DNA from: Rhodanobacter sp. A1T4
GTDB taxonomy: Bacteria; Pseudomonadota; Gammaproteobacteria; Xanthomonadales; Rhodanobacteraceae
Direction of reading: 5' to 3'
Assembly: GCF_014207185.1 (NCBI RefSeq)
Contig: NZ_JACHCP010000003.1
Span: 62,001 to 126,000, forward strand
Length of the DNA stretch: 64,000 nucleotides
The position numbers and the translations under genes are program-made. Under the pieces are notes generated by a model. That model worked only from the letters and a program-made list of their open reading frames with translations. It did not search any database and was not told where the DNA came from. Shown piece by piece: positions 11,238 to 20,080 of the stretch. The first letter of the stretch is position 1. Each line of letters starts with the position of its first letter.

Positions 11238-11888
11238 ATGACCCGCAGTAAAAGCAGTGCCGTCTGGCTGCGCGAACATTTCAACGATGTCTATGTGAAA
11301 AAGGCCCAAGCCGAGGGCCTTCGCTCCCGTGCGGTCTACAAGCTGGAAGAGCTGATCGAACGCGATCGTCTGCTGAAGCCGGGCATTCACGTGGTCGATC
11401 TGGGCGCGGCCCCCGGCAGCTGGTCGCAGCTGGTGCGCCAGCGCATGGGCGATACCGGCACGGTCGTTGCTCTGGATATCCTGCCGATGCAGAGCATCGC
11501 TGGCGTGGATTTCCTGCAGGGTGATTTTCGTGAAGAGTCGGTCTTGCGCGAGCTGGAGGCCCGGTTGAACGGCCAAAAGCTGGATCTTGTGCTGTCCGAT
11601 ATGGCCCCCAATATGAGTGGTGTGGCGCTAGCCGATCAGATCCGTGCCATGGATCTGGCCGAACTGGCGCTGGACTTTAGTCGGCAGTGGCTCAAGCCCG
11701 GTGGTTCTTTCCTGATCAAGTTGTTTCAGGGGGCCGGTTTTGACAATTACTTGCGCAGCTTGCGCGCGGACTTCACCCGCGTGACTATGCGTAAACCAAA
11801 GGCCTCACGTGCCCGTTCACGTGAGGTGTACGCACTGGCGATGGGTAGAAAGCCTTCTGCGGTGCAACCGGTCGAGAATCGCGCATGA
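11238..11888 (+). CDS. rlmE: 23S rRNA 2'-O-ribose U2552 methyltransferase
   Basis: FtsJ/RrmJ-type enzyme that methylates U2552 in the 23S rRNA A-loop late in 50S assembly. The 216-aa protein shows [10 protein letters not shown], the SAM-binding [12 protein letters not shown] and [12 protein letters not shown], as well as the catalytic lysine in SFLIKLFQG. The last codons overlap ftsH by 4 bases (ATGA), the conserved rlmE-ftsH heat-shock pair. Confidence 0.97.
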   Translation: MTRSKSSAVWLREHFNDVYVKKAQAEGLRSRAVYKLEELIERDRLLKPGIHVVDLGAAPGSWSQLVRQRMGDTGTVVALDILPMQSIAGVDFLQGDFREESVLRELEARLNGQKLDLVLSDMAPNMSGVALADQIRAMDLAELALDFSRQWLKPGGSFLIKLFQGAGFDNYLRSLRADFTRVTMRKPKASRARSREVYALAMGRKPSAVQPVENRA

Positions 11889-13843
11889 ATGAGACAGCAA
11901 AAAACGTATTGCTCTGGGTGATTATCGCGGCGGTTCTATTCGCCGTTTTCCAGAGCTTCAATCCGCACGGCACATCCTCCTCGGATCTGCCTTACAGCGG
12001 ATTCGTGCAAAGCGTCGACAACGGTAACGTGTCGACCGCCGTTATCAGCGCCGATCAGCCGGCAACCATCAGCGGCAAGCTGAAGGATGGCAGCACCTTC
12101 CGTACGGTAGTGCCTGAGGTAGGCGTGTCCATCAGCCCGATTGTCAAGCAGATGCAGGACAAGGGCGTTGAAGTCCGCCAAGACCCATCGGAAGGCTTCT
12201 CGCTCATCGGCTTGCTGATCAGCTGGTTGCCGGTGCTGCTGATCGTCGGTGTATTCATCTGGTTCATGCGTCAGATGCAGTCCGGTGGCGGTGGTCGCGG
12301 TGCCATGAGCTTCGGTCGCTCGCGTGCCAAGCTGCAGGGCGAGGATCAGATCAAGGTCAATTTCAGCGACGTCGCCGGTTGTGACGAGGCGAAGGAGGAG
12401 GTCGGCGAACTGGTCGAGTTCCTGCGCGATCCGGGCCGTTTCCAGAAGCTGGGTGGCAAGATTCCACGTGGCGTGCTGATGGTTGGTCCGCCCGGCACTG
12501 GCAAGACCCTGCTGGCCAAGGCGATTGCAGGTGAGGCCAAGGTGCCGTTCTTCGCGATTTCCGGTTCAGACTTCGTCGAGATGTTTGTCGGCGTGGGTGC
12601 CAGCCGCGTGCGCGACATGTTCGAGCAGGCCAAGAAACACGCCCCGTGCATCATCTTCATCGACGAAATCGACGCGGTCGGTCGCCATCGCGGCGCCGGG
12701 CTCGGCGGTGGTCACGACGAGCGCGAGCAGACGCTGAACCAGTTGCTGGTCGAGATGGACGGCTTCGAGGGTACCGAAGGCATCATTGTGATCGCCGCGA
12801 CCAACCGGCCTGACGTCCTGGATCCTGCCTTGCTGCGGCCGGGTCGCTTCGATCGTCAGGTCGTGGTGGGTCTGCCCGATGTGCGTGGCCGCGAGCAGAT
12901 TCTGAAAGTGCATATGCGCAAGGTACCGACCGCCAGCGACGTCAATGCGATGACGATTGCGCGAGGCACACCAGGGTTCTCCGGTGCGGACCTGGCCAAT
13001 CTGGTCAACGAGGCAGCGTTGTTTGCGGCGCGTGAGAACGCCCGCGAAGTCCGCATGAGCCATCTGGACAAGGCGCGAGACAAGATCCTGATGGGCTCGG
13101 AGCGCCGCTCGATGGCGATGAGCGAGGACGAGCGCAAGCTCACCGCGTATCACGAGTCGGGTCACGCGATCATCGGTCGCCTGGTGCCTGAGCATGACCC
13201 GGTCTACAAGGTGACCATCATTCCGCGTGGGCGTGCGCTTGGCGTCACCATGTATCTGCCCGAAGGCGACAAGTACAGCATCAACCGGGTCGCGATCCAG
13301 TCTCAATTGTGCTCGCTCTATGGCGGCCGTGTGGCGGAAGAGTTGATCTTCGGTGCCGACAAGGTCACCACTGGTGCCTCCAACGACATTGAGCGCGCGA
13401 CCAAGATGGCGCGCAACATGGCGACCAAGTGGGGCTTGTCCGATGAACTCGGTCCGGTGACCTACGGTGAAGACGAGGATGAGGTATTTCTCGGTCGCTC
13501 GGTGACCCAGCACAAGAGCATCTCCAACGAGACTGCGAGCAAGATTGACGAAGTCGTGCGCGGCATTCTCGATCGCGCTTATGCGCGTAGCAAGGAGCTG
13601 TTGACGGCAAATATGGACAAGCTGCACATCATGGCCGAGCTGCTTTTGCAGTATGAGACGATCGATGCGCACCAGATCAACGACATCATGGCGGGGCGGG
13701 AGCCCGGTCCGCCGGCCGACTGGACAAAAAATCCACCGACCAGCAGCACGCCACCGCCGCCACCGCCGAAAAGCGATGCCGGTTTGCCGGTGGGGAAGGT
13801 CGGTGATCCCGCTGCACAAAATCGCTCGGGCTTCGAGAGCTGA
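11885..13843 (+). CDS. ftsH: ATP-dependent zinc metalloprotease FtsH
   Basis: Membrane-anchored AAA+ protease that degrades membrane proteins and short-lived regulators. The 652-aa protein has two membrane segments (about 7-25 and 108-128) around a small periplasmic domain. The AAA module has Walker A GPPGTGKT, Walker [11 protein letters not shown] and the second region of homology, followed by the zinc-binding HESGHA. The C-terminus is Pro-rich. A 32-bp palindrome downstream probably ends the transcript. Confidence 0.98.
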   Translation: MNETAKNVLLWVIIAAVLFAVFQSFNPHGTSSSDLPYSGFVQSVDNGNVSTAVISADQPATISGKLKDGSTFRTVVPEVGVSISPIVKQMQDKGVEVRQDPSEGFSLIGLLISWLPVLLIVGVFIWFMRQMQSGGGGRGAMSFGRSRAKLQGEDQIKVNFSDVAGCDEAKEEVGELVEFLRDPGRFQKLGGKIPRGVLMVGPPGTGKTLLAKAIAGEAKVPFFAISGSDFVEMFVGVGASRVRDMFEQAKKHAPCIIFIDEIDAVGRHRGAGLGGGHDEREQTLNQLLVEMDGFEGTEGIIVIAATNRPDVLDPALLRPGRFDRQVVVGLPDVRGREQILKVHMRKVPTASDVNAMTIARGTPGFSGADLANLVNEAALFAARENAREVRMSHLDKARDKILMGSERRSMAMSEDERKLTAYHESGHAIIGRLVPEHDPVYKVTIIPRGRALGVTMYLPEGDKYSINRVAIQSQLCSLYGGRVAEELIFGADKVTTGASNDIERATKMARNMATKWGLSDELGPVTYGEDEDEVFLGRSVTQHKSISNETASKIDEVVRGILDRAYARSKELLTANMDKLHIMAELLLQYETIDAHQINDIMAGREPGPPADWTKNPPTSSTPPPPPPKSDAGLPVGKVGDPAAQNRSGFES

Positions 13844-13905
13844 TGTAGGGCTGCAGGCTTGAGATGAGTCTGTAGTGCTCTGTAGCGTGTGATCAGATAC
13901 GTTCG

Positions 13906-13937
13906 ATCAAATAGGCGGCCATGGCCGCCTATTTGAT
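13906..13937 (+). terminator. 32-bp perfect palindrome after ftsH
   Basis: A perfect palindrome centred on CCATGG with GGCGGCC arms and flanking A/T pairs, 63 bp past the ftsH stop. It would form a strong hairpin in either direction. The following bases (TTC) are only weakly T-rich, so it may act as an mRNA-stabilising hairpin or an imperfect bidirectional terminator. Confidence 0.6.
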
Positions 13938-14055
13938 TTCCACTGTTCCGATTTATGACCGCCGTCATTGCGCCAACTATTTCATCGGAGCCCGCTAGAA
14001 AGAGCCATCAGTGCCGAATGGCAGCATGTCTATTAAATTTTTTTGACGAAAAGTG

Positions 14056-14084
14056 TTGACGCATGAGGGCGGAGTCTGAATAAT
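14056..14084 (+). promoter_or_regulatory. Sigma-70 promoter of the tRNA cluster
   Basis: TTGACG at 14056-14061 and AATAAT at 14079-14084 are separated by 17 bp, a near-consensus housekeeping promoter about 60 bp upstream of the first tRNA. It presumably drives all five tRNAs up to the terminator at 14785. No other reading frame lies in the 305 bp between ftsH and the tRNA. Confidence 0.7.
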
Positions 14085-14148
14085 TCCGCTTCTTGGTTCG
14101 GCGTGTTGATGCCCAAACATCGATACAGCGAGTCAAACGTTTTTCAGT

Positions 14149-14225
14149 GCGCCCGTAGCTCAGTTGGATAGAGTACCTGGCTACGAACTAGGTGGTCGGG
14201 AGTTCGAATCTCTCCGGGCGCACCA
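14149..14225 (+). tRNA. tRNA-Arg (anticodon ACG)
   Basis: A 77-nt cloverleaf with encoded CCA. The acceptor stem pairs GCGCCCG with CGGGCGC; the anticodon loop CTACGAA sits between CCTGG and CTAGG, giving ACG (reads CGU; the first A is normally deaminated to inosine by TadA). T-loop GTTCGAATC is present. Confidence 0.95.
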
Positions 14226-14399
14226 TTTATGCAGCGAGGCGGGGTGCTTGCACCCCGTTTTGTTTTTACGGAAAGCGATTTTTCCGTAGTTGTTGGAGAT
14301 GTGGAATCAAGGTGTGTGCTTCGATACGGATTGACGGATCGCAGTGTCACCCGTAACATTTGAAGGCTTCGATGACTTGAAATCTTCGATCATTCGTTG

Positions 14400-14476
14400 C
14401 GGGGTATAGCTCAGTCTGGTAGAGCGTTGCGTTTGGGACGCAAAAGTCGGGGGTTCGAATCCCTCTGCCCCGACCA
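14400..14476 (+). tRNA. tRNA-Pro (anticodon UGG)
   Basis: A 77-nt cloverleaf with encoded CCA. Acceptor CGGGGTA pairs with TGCCCCG (one wobble). Anticodon loop TTTGGGA between TTGCG and CGCAA gives UGG for proline. T-arm GGGGGTTCGAATCCCTC. Confidence 0.95.
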
Positions 14477-14501
14477 GCGACGCGTTCTTCTGGTAGTGAC
14501 T

Positions 14502-14578
14502 GCGCCTGTAGCTCAACCGGATAGAGCATCGGCCTTCTAAGCCGACGGTTGCAGGTTCGAGTCCTGTCGGGCGCACCA
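14502..14578 (+). tRNA. tRNA-Arg (anticodon UCU)
   Basis: A 77-nt cloverleaf with encoded CCA. Acceptor GCGCCTG pairs with CGGGCGC; anticodon loop CTTCTAA between TCGGC and GCCGA gives UCU, which reads the rare AGA/AGG codons. T-arm CAGGTTCGAGTCCTG. Confidence 0.95.
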
Positions 14579-14592
14579 GTTTCAAGATTTAT

Positions 14593-14670
14593 GGTGGGTG
14601 TAGCTCAGCTGGTTAGAGTCCCGGATTGTGATTCCGGTTGTCGTGGGTTCGAATCCCATCATCCACCCCA
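14593..14670 (+). tRNA. tRNA-His (anticodon GUG)
   Basis: A 78-nt molecule including the extra 5' G (G-1) opposite C73 that marks histidine tRNA. Acceptor GTGGGTG pairs with CATCCAC, then CCCA. Anticodon loop TTGTGAT between CCGGA and TCCGG gives GUG. Confidence 0.95.
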
Positions 14671-14704
14671 GTTTCAAATCAATTTGTTCAAGCCCAGTTT
14701 CACC

Positions 14705-14780
<76 letters not shown>

Positions 14781-14784
14781 ATTC

Positions 14785-14817
14785 AAAAGGGACTTGCGCT
14801 TGCGCAAGTCCCTTTTT
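14785..14817 (+). terminator. Rho-independent terminator of the tRNA operon
   Basis: A long perfect stem (AAAAGGGACTTGCGC with its complement) with a 1-2 nt loop region followed by a T-run (CCCTTTTTCTTTG). It starts 4 bp after tRNA-Lys, so it ends the five-tRNA transcript. tRNA-Leu downstream must have its own promoter. Confidence 0.85.
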
Positions 14818-15036
14818 CTTTGTGTGGAATAAAACCACGTGGGGCCTAGGGCAAGGCTGGAATGCGCTGCTTGTGCTGTAGCGTGGTGCAACCGTAAAAT
14901 GGAGCGCTTTCGTATAAGGGAATCATCAACTTAGACGAGCGCGGCAAAAGTGGGGTCGGATCAATGGCTGGGCTGTATCTCGCCCGAAAATAGACTTGAT
15001 AATCCTGCAGTTGCGCAAGTTTTCTGTGGTTGGCGC

Positions 15037-15122
15037 GCGAGAGTGGCGGAATTGGTAGACGCACCAGATTTAGGTTCTGGCGACTAATAATCGTGGGGGT
15101 TCGAGTCCCCCCTTTCGCACCA
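15037..15122 (+). tRNA. tRNA-Leu (anticodon UAG); prophage integration target
   Basis: An 86-nt class II tRNA with encoded CCA. Acceptor GCGAGAG pairs with CTTTCGC; anticodon loop TTTAGGT between CCAGA and TCTGG gives UAG; a long variable arm follows. From the anticodon loop to 5 bases past CCA, the sequence is repeated exactly at 60032-60090, showing that the phage inserted here and restored the gene at attL. Confidence 0.95.
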
Positions 15123-15127
15123 AGCCA
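15069..15127 (+). other. attL core (59-bp direct repeat)
   Basis: 59 bases identical to 60032-60090, starting in the tRNA-Leu anticodon loop (TTTAGGTTCTGG) and running through T-arm, acceptor and CCA to AAGCCA. The integrase gene begins its 3' end only 11 bp beyond, the usual geometry for tRNA-targeting tyrosine integrases. Confidence 0.93.
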
Positions 15128-15138
15128 ACGTAATAAAA

Positions 15139-16401
15139 TCAGGCAGTTACAATGCCCGATGTGTCAAGAGCTGATTCTGGTGCGGACTCCCTGTCTCGGG
15201 AAGCCTGCAGAGAGTCAGATAAGGTGCCACGAAGCTTAGTAAGTGCCGCTGCACCCTCGATCAAGCTGTCCGACTCGACGTGGGCATAGGTGTCACTCGT
15301 CGTCTGCGTCGTTGTATGGCCCAGCCAGGTGCTAACTAGCACCAGGTTGCCCGTAGCCTTCAGGAGACGCGTAGCGAGCGTGTGACGCAGGGAGTGGATG
15401 ACACACTCCTTGTCCGTGATCTTTGCGATCACCTTCGCTGCCGTCCAGATGTGTTGCGCCCGTCGCTTGTTCAGATCGCCGAAGGGGCCAACCTTGTGTT
15501 TCTCCCGCGCCGGCAGCGACAGCATCTCCTGTAGCACCTCTCGGGCCATGCCGGTGACTGGGATCGTCTTTGCCTTCCTGTTCTTGATCTCGTCGCGACG
15601 GTAGACCTTGATGATCCAGGTGCCGTCCGCAGTATCCACCGCGATGTCCTCCCAGCGAATCCGCAGGCCTTCGCCTAAGCGCATCCCTGTCTCGACCAGT
15701 ACCTTGAACAGCCGCAGGTACTTGTAGGCGTCCTTCTTACGCGGTGGGCCGCCCTTGGGGCCTGTACGGGACTCATCGAGGCCAGCGACGGCCGCAAACA
15801 ACGCCTCCTCGTCCTTCAGGCTCGCGCTGTAGGTACGGGGGTTTTTGTCAGACAGCATGGTTAGGACGGGGAGGTTGGGGTAGCCGTCCTCGGCGTGCCG
15901 CATGACGTTGAAGACCTTGGAGAGGCAAGCCAACCGCTTGTTCACAGTACTCGGGGCCAGTCCCTTGTCCAGAAGCTTCGTGCCGAAGTCCTTGCACTCC
16001 TTCTGCTTGATCGACTGGATGGGTCGGTCAGCTCCGAAGTACAGCTCGATCTCTTTGCAAAGCGACTCATAGCCGCGCCGCGCGCGTATCCCGCGCCACA
16101 CCTCGGGATCAGCGAAGCAGCGTGCAAATGCTTCGTGGAGGGTCACGCCGTTCGATTGTTTCAATACCGCTCGGTGCCGCGCCGATGCATCTCCACGAAC
16201 CAAGGCGACAAGGTCGGCCTTTGGGATGTTCGGATGCTTCTGCAGTGTGTTGACGATGGTCTGTTCCTTCAGCAGCGCCGCTGTGCGATCGCGCGTGCCT
16301 GACGACATCACCTCGCGACGTCCGTCTACTTGAACGCGGATCATGTAGTAGCGGCGGTCAGCCTGGCCGGGTTTCACCTTGCCCTTCAGTTCGATGGTCA
16401 T
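15139..16401 (-). CDS. int: Tyrosine-family phage integrase
   Basis: Site-specific recombinase that inserts and excises the phage at tRNA-Leu. The 420-aa protein has an N-terminal arm-binding region, a SAM-like core-binding domain and the catalytic domain with the R-H-R-H-Y set: TGMRLGEGLRIRWEDI, HSLRHTLATRLL, WLGHT and tyrosine near residue 372 (SDTYAH). The start at 16401 has a GGAG ribosome site 6 bases upstream; an in-frame codon at 16428 lies inside a terminator and is less likely. The gene runs toward attL, 11 bp from the repeat. Confidence 0.95.
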   Translation of the reverse strand: MTIELKGKVKPGQADRRYYMIRVQVDGRREVMSSGTRDRTAALLKEQTIVNTLQKHPNIPKADLVALVRGDASARHRAVLKQSNGVTLHEAFARCFADPEVWRGIRARRGYESLCKEIELYFGADRPIQSIKQKECKDFGTKLLDKGLAPSTVNKRLACLSKVFNVMRHAEDGYPNLPVLTMLSDKNPRTYSASLKDEEALFAAVAGLDESRTGPKGGPPRKKDAYKYLRLFKVLVETGMRLGEGLRIRWEDIAVDTADGTWIIKVYRRDEIKNRKAKTIPVTGMAREVLQEMLSLPAREKHKVGPFGDLNKRRAQHIWTAAKVIAKITDKECVIHSLRHTLATRLLKATGNLVLVSTWLGHTTTQTTSDTYAHVESDSLIEGAAALTKLRGTLSDSLQASRDRESAPESALDTSGIVTA

Positions 16402-16412
16402 ACGTTTCTCCA

Positions 16413-16440
16413 ATAAAAAACCCGCCACATGGGCGGGTTT
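16413..16440 (-). terminator. Rho-independent terminator before int
   Basis: On the minus strand, AAACCCGCC and GGCGGGTTT flank a short loop and are followed by TTTTATT. It lies between the winged-helix gene and the int ribosome site, so int expression would depend on read-through or antitermination. Confidence 0.75.
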
Positions 16441-16464
16441 GGTAAGTGTTGCTTGCGGTGCGGA

Positions 16465-16845
16465 TTAAGTTCGCGCGTCCAGCAGGCGGTTGAATAGCTC
16501 AGCGAACTCGGCGGCGAATTTCTCGCCCTCCGGGGTCAGCACGACGGCATTGTTGGTGCGGCTGGCCCCGCTGCGCTCACGCATGATTAGTCCGGTGCTC
16601 GGCGCGTCGGGGGTAAGCCGGCTTCGCCCCTCAAGCAGATCGAACTGACGAGAGATCGCTGAGTCTTTGACGCCTCCCACTTCCTTGTAGATATCAGTTT
16701 GTAGAGCGCCTGGGTTCTTCAGTGCTGCAAACAAGGTGGATGCGTTTGCGAGGGTGAATTTCGAGCCGCCCTCCGTGTCCCGTCGTATCTTCTGCAGCAA
16801 CGCAAACATGATCCGAGCGGCGTCCGTCGGGGTCAGGTGTTTCAT
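16465..16845 (-). CDS. Winged-helix DNA-binding regulator (candidate repressor)
   Basis: A 126-aa basic-acidic soluble protein with a MarR/winged-helix-like arrangement: helices around residues 30-60, a recognition-helix-like stretch (KDSAISRQFDLLEG) and a wing segment (NNAVVLTPEGEKFAAEF). AAGGA lies 6 bases before the ATG. Lying directly upstream of int in the lysogeny end of the prophage, it is the best candidate here for a lysogeny regulator, but no CI- or Cro-type protein is recognisable and the role is inferred from position. Confidence 0.55.
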   Translation of the reverse strand: MKHLTPTDAARIMFALLQKIRRDTEGGSKFTLANASTLFAALKNPGALQTDIYKEVGGVKDSAISRQFDLLEGRSRLTPDAPSTGLIMRERSGASRTNNAVVLTPEGEKFAAEFAELFNRLLDART

Positions 16846-17212
16846 CTGGAATCCTTATGGGAGGTACAGGCTCCCACGAAATGTAGAGCCTTGCGATACC
16901 GAAAGCAATGACTATGCTCAACGGTGTGGGGCGGTCAAAGTAGAACTGGAAACCTCTGTGTAATTCAATGAGTTGCAATGTTATAGCTGGGATATTGTGC
17001 AGCATTGCTCTACTTCCTTTGTCAGACTTTGACCATGTTCATGGATTGTGACGACCACTTTTTGGACTCGCAAGACGCACGCAGCGTCACAAATCGTCCT
17101 CATCTGGTGCTGTGTTGCCGCAAGTCCTTGCGAGGGCTTCATCCGGCGTGACGTCGTGCGTCGTATCGAGAATCAAATTGAATCTTTCCCACATTGAAAA
17201 GGGACTCATTGA
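16846..17212. other. Non-coding region upstream of the winged-helix regulator
   Basis: About 370 bp without a convincing gene. It contains a TATAAC-like -10 element on the minus strand near 16970 and a loose inverted pair GCAATG/CATTGC about 22 bp apart, which could be an operator; neither is strong. I see no hairpin terminator or tRNA. Confidence 0.3.
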
Positions 17213-17398
17213 TCAACTCCGGTTGCGGAAAGTCATCGCCACCCAGCCAACGAAGACCGAGATATAGACGAGGGCGAAGACCGTGAAGACCGCCCTGGAG
17301 CCGGTGATGGAGACCACGAAGCCTCCCAAGGTCAGGGCGATCATCAGGGCGATGATGTAGTTAGGGAACCGCGTGGGTTGGCGGTTTGATGGGTTCAT
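17213..17398 (-). CDS. Small two-helix membrane protein
   Basis: Sixty-one residues with a short basic N-terminus (RQPTRFPN) and two hydrophobic helices (about 14-34 and 38-56), ending in a basic tail FRNRS. It lies on the phage strand between the regulator and a plus-strand island. The ribosome site (GGGAAACC) is weak. Function unknown; superinfection exclusion or holin-like roles are possible only by size and topology. Confidence 0.45.
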   Translation of the reverse strand: MNPSNRQPTRFPNYIIALMIALTLGGFVVSITGSRAVFTVFALVYISVFVGWVAMTFRNRS

Positions 17399-17790
17399 TT
17401 AGGTTTCCCGATGGGGCACGCCTACGGCTCAGCGAGGCGTGCGCTGACTTGCGTCGATGGGTAAATTTCGTAAGATATTGCTGCCCGTGGAGTCAGACGA
17501 TCGTTCTCATCCCACGATGACAGTCGATGAAGCGGGCACAACTTTCTATCGCCGCGGCTTCAGATAGCCTAGGCGCCTCTCTCTTTATCTACTGCCACGC
17601 CCCACTCGTCGAAGGAGCGGGGCGCGCCGCATGTCCATGTAGGTAATGCCCTACGCTCCAATGAGCTATTACGAGTCTTGCGTTTGTAGGTCGATACCGA
17701 AAGAATGCTTTAGGCTATAGAAGGCGAAACTGGCCCGATCAAGATGCGGTATATAGCTATGGATTTAACTTAAAGGGATAGGGGCTTCTT
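17399..17790. other. AT-rich intergenic region before cargo island 1
   Basis: About 390 bp with no supported gene. Near 17,714 a TATAGA hexamer could be the -10 of a promoter for the plus-strand genes that follow, without a good -35. A GC-rich inverted pair (CGCCCC and GGGGCG) lies near 17,600 without a T-run. Confidence 0.3.
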
Positions 17791-18720
17791 GTGAAAAAAA
17801 CCACGAAACTTTCATTAAGCGTCGTTGCGTTGTTAGCGATCATCGCGGCGAGTTATGCACTTTTTGCGCAAGGCTCTAACTCACCTTCAACAGCGCTACC
17901 TGTATCAACTGCATCCACCTCTTCTGTCGCAAAAAGCCAGGAGTCAACCGCTTCGGTTTCATCCTCAACTGGCAGTCGCAAAGCAATACCTTCTACGGAT
18001 TATTCTACTGCTAAAAACATTAATGCATATATAGCATCGCTGAGTTCCGCGTCATCACCGCCCGGCACGCTTGAGATTGCGCAAGCAAAAGCATGGGACG
18101 AATGTGGTTCACTTATTGCAAGGCCCAATTCTGGAAAATTGTATATAGCTGACCTACAAGCGAATGGCGGTAAGTACGCAGAGTTTCGCATTAAGGCACT
18201 TCAGCAAATTGACGAGCGTTGCAAGGACTTTGCGTTTACTACGCAACTCAAAAGGAATGACGTTGAGAATTTGTATAAAAATGCGGCAAAAGAAGGAAAT
18301 GCAGAAGCGATAGCTCGCAATCTAACCAACGGTATTTCCACGACGCCTGAAGATAAGGTGCAGAAGGAGGTCATGCAGGTGTTATCTGCAAATGACCCAG
18401 CGGCGCTTTTTACGGCTGCTGATGCCTTCAGCGATAGGGGGCCGTTTGAAATGACGCCGGGAGGCGAAGTCGGTACTACGAACTCCAAGTACGCATGGCA
18501 ACTGGCTGCTTGTGATCAAGGGATGGATTGCTCTGCCTCCAGTGCTGTTGTGAACCAATCGTGCATCTATATGGGGATTTGTGGACCTGGCGATTATCGG
18601 ACTAACGTCCAATACTCGGCCGTCTCTCCCGCAAACTATCAAGAGATTACAAAGGCTGAAAATAATATCAATCGGGCGATAGCCGACGGAAATGTTCAGA
18701 GTTTACTTAACCATAAATGA
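17791..18720 (+). CDS. Secreted/periplasmic protein of unknown function (cargo)
   Basis: A 309-aa product starting at GTG with a GGATAGGGG ribosome region. Residues 1-25 form a signal peptide or membrane anchor (KKTTKLSLSVVALLAIIAAS), residues 30-75 are a Ser/Thr-rich linker, and the remainder is a soluble alpha-helical domain. Cysteines occur in pairs, including ACDQGMDCS and SCIYMGICGPGD near the C-terminus, which suggests disulfides in the periplasm. Codon use is clearly AT-richer than the phage and host genes. I recognise similar Cys-paired secreted proteins from Xanthomonadales but no function. It is the first gene of a plus-strand island. Confidence 0.6.
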   Translation: MKKTTKLSLSVVALLAIIAASYALFAQGSNSPSTALPVSTASTSSVAKSQESTASVSSSTGSRKAIPSTDYSTAKNINAYIASLSSASSPPGTLEIAQAKAWDECGSLIARPNSGKLYIADLQANGGKYAEFRIKALQQIDERCKDFAFTTQLKRNDVENLYKNAAKEGNAEAIARNLTNGISTTPEDKVQKEVMQVLSANDPAALFTAADAFSDRGPFEMTPGGEVGTTNSKYAWQLAACDQGMDCSASSAVVNQSCIYMGICGPGDYRTNVQYSAVSPANYQEITKAENNINRAIADGNVQSLLNHK

Positions 18721-18735
18721 GCAAAAGGAATTGTA

Positions 18736-19254
18736 ATGAAAAAGCTGATTGTTAGGTGGGCGATTTGCTTCTTACTTATAGGTAATGCATCTGCATTGGG
18801 TGGTGGCGGCAAGGGGTTAAGTATCCAAACGACTCTGCCTATCTACAAAAATCTTTCGAATGTAGTGGGGACTGATAATAGTTCCGACGAAACAATTCAG
18901 ACGGCCGGGGCGACTCAAGTGGCTGCTGTTTACAGATTATCTGTTGCTGAGGGGCTTCCGGCTGGGGCTACGTTCAGAATCGTCTGGCAGGACGGATCTT
19001 CTGAGTCCATTTTGGTTGCTAGCACCACTAGTTCTCTCGGTGCGGTCCCCATTCCTGGTAGCCAAAAAGCAGCGGGCGCTTCTGGTGGAAGCGGGAGCGG
19101 TAGCGGCACCGGCGGGAGCAACGGCGGCGGCTCTGGTAGCGATTCTCCGACTCAGACGTTCCCAGAGGCAAACGGTTCATGGGCCTGCACGAGTTCGGAT
19201 TCCGGTGGTACGTGGAATTGCACATGGTTTCCTGACGCGACCACAGGCGCATGA
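18736..19254 (+). CDS. Secreted Gly/Ser-rich protein of unknown function (cargo)
   Basis: A 172-aa protein with a clear signal peptide ending about NASALG, a beta-rich middle (residues 40-105), a Gly/Ser-rich low-complexity stretch (about 115-140) and a C-terminal ACTSSDSGGTWNCTWFP block with two cysteines. It starts 15 bp after the previous stop with an AAAGGAA ribosome site, so both are in one operon. A strong terminator follows. Possibly a surface or envelope accessory protein; no family recognised. Confidence 0.6.
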   Translation: MKKLIVRWAICFLLIGNASALGGGGKGLSIQTTLPIYKNLSNVVGTDNSSDETIQTAGATQVAAVYRLSVAEGLPAGATFRIVWQDGSSESILVASTTSSLGAVPIPGSQKAAGASGGSGSGSGTGGSNGGGSGSDSPTQTFPEANGSWACTSSDSGGTWNCTWFPDATTGA

Positions 19255-19264
19255 GATTAAGGAA

Positions 19265-19289
19265 GCCCCGCCAATCGCGGGGTTTTTTT
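19265..19289 (+). terminator. Rho-independent terminator of cargo island 1
   Basis: CCCCGC and GCGGGG with a 5-nt loop followed by seven T residues, 11 bp past the stop of the 172-aa gene. It closes the two-gene secreted-protein operon. Confidence 0.85.
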
Positions 19290-19350
19290 AGCGGTATTGC
19301 CGTGGATACAGACGAGCAAACTTTCTAACACAAGGATGGAGTGCTGCACG

Positions 19351-19656
19351 ATGTCCAGCTTGGATAAGAACGGCATAAGCAAAGGGCAAAGAATTTGGGC
19401 CGGAATTCTCGTGCTCGTGACAATCAGCAGGCTTGTGATGGGCAGGCCGCCAGCCTCGATATTGTCCGCTTGCGGTTTCCTACTCTTCGCGTGGTCGCTC
19501 ATGTATTACCCTGCACCAGGGTTCCGCTCTTCGGTAGGCGATATTTATCGAAGCGCTCGACGGGGCTCGTGGTTTACACCGAAATATGTCCGGCTAGTTA
19601 TGCTGTTGGCAGTCATCCTGATGATAGTCGGGAGCATCTATCCCCTCATTCATTGA
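19351..19656 (+). CDS. Small polytopic membrane protein (cargo)
   Basis: About 101 residues with three hydrophobic segments (about 14-30, 36-52 and 80-98). The start at 19351 (MSSLDKNGISKGQR) has GGAG 10 bases upstream; in-frame ATGs at 19336 and 19297 are alternatives. It follows a terminator, so it is probably separately transcribed. No family recognised. Confidence 0.45.
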   Translation: MSSLDKNGISKGQRIWAGILVLVTISRLVMGRPPASILSACGFLLFAWSLMYYPAPGFRSSVGDIYRSARRGSWFTPKYVRLVMLLAVILMIVGSIYPLIH

Positions 19657-19719
19657 GAGGCGTCACTCTGTAAGGTGTAGGGCTTAACTGCACGAACGAA
19701 CCTCGCGAGGAAGGCACGC

Positions 19720-19995
19720 ATGGCACTGACGACCCATCAGGATGGCGCTCCAAAGACGGAGGACGAAATGAGGGAGCAACTTCGGGAGCATCTGAAAAAC
19801 TTCCCCGATTTCGATGGTCTGATCGCGGCGGGTACACTGCGCGCGGTCGGCGGCGGGTGGTATGAATCGGCCCGCGGTCCACTGCCGCACGAGTTAGGCA
19901 AATACATGGATCAAGTCCGCGCGCGTGACGGGAAAGCGCAGTACAAACCCATGAAGTTGCCCAAACAACTAAGGGCACGGAAAGACTCGTTGTGA
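19720..19995 (+). CDS. Small soluble protein of unknown function (cargo)
   Basis: A 91-aa charged protein with a strong GAGGAAGG ribosome site five bases before the ATG. It contains an acidic N-terminal half (KTEDEMREQLREHLKNF), a central GWYESARGPLPHELGKY and a basic C-terminus. No signal peptide. It is the last plus-strand gene before the divergent early phage block and is convergent with ardA. Function unknown. Confidence 0.5.
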   Translation: MALTTHQDGAPKTEDEMREQLREHLKNFPDFDGLIAAGTLRAVGGGWYESARGPLPHELGKYMDQVRARDGKAQYKPMKLPKQLRARKDSL

Positions 19996-20080
19996 GTCAC
20001 ACATATTTTCAGGATAAGGAGTCTCCAGCGGGAGACCGTCGTCCCCCCTGTGAAGTGCTGGCAGTCGATGCATCGGCTCG

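Noticed and set aside
14821..15036. A promoter or small gene in the 215 bp before tRNA-Leu.
   Set aside because: A TGATAAT-like hexamer is present near 14996, but no -35 at a proper distance and no coding frame could be supported.
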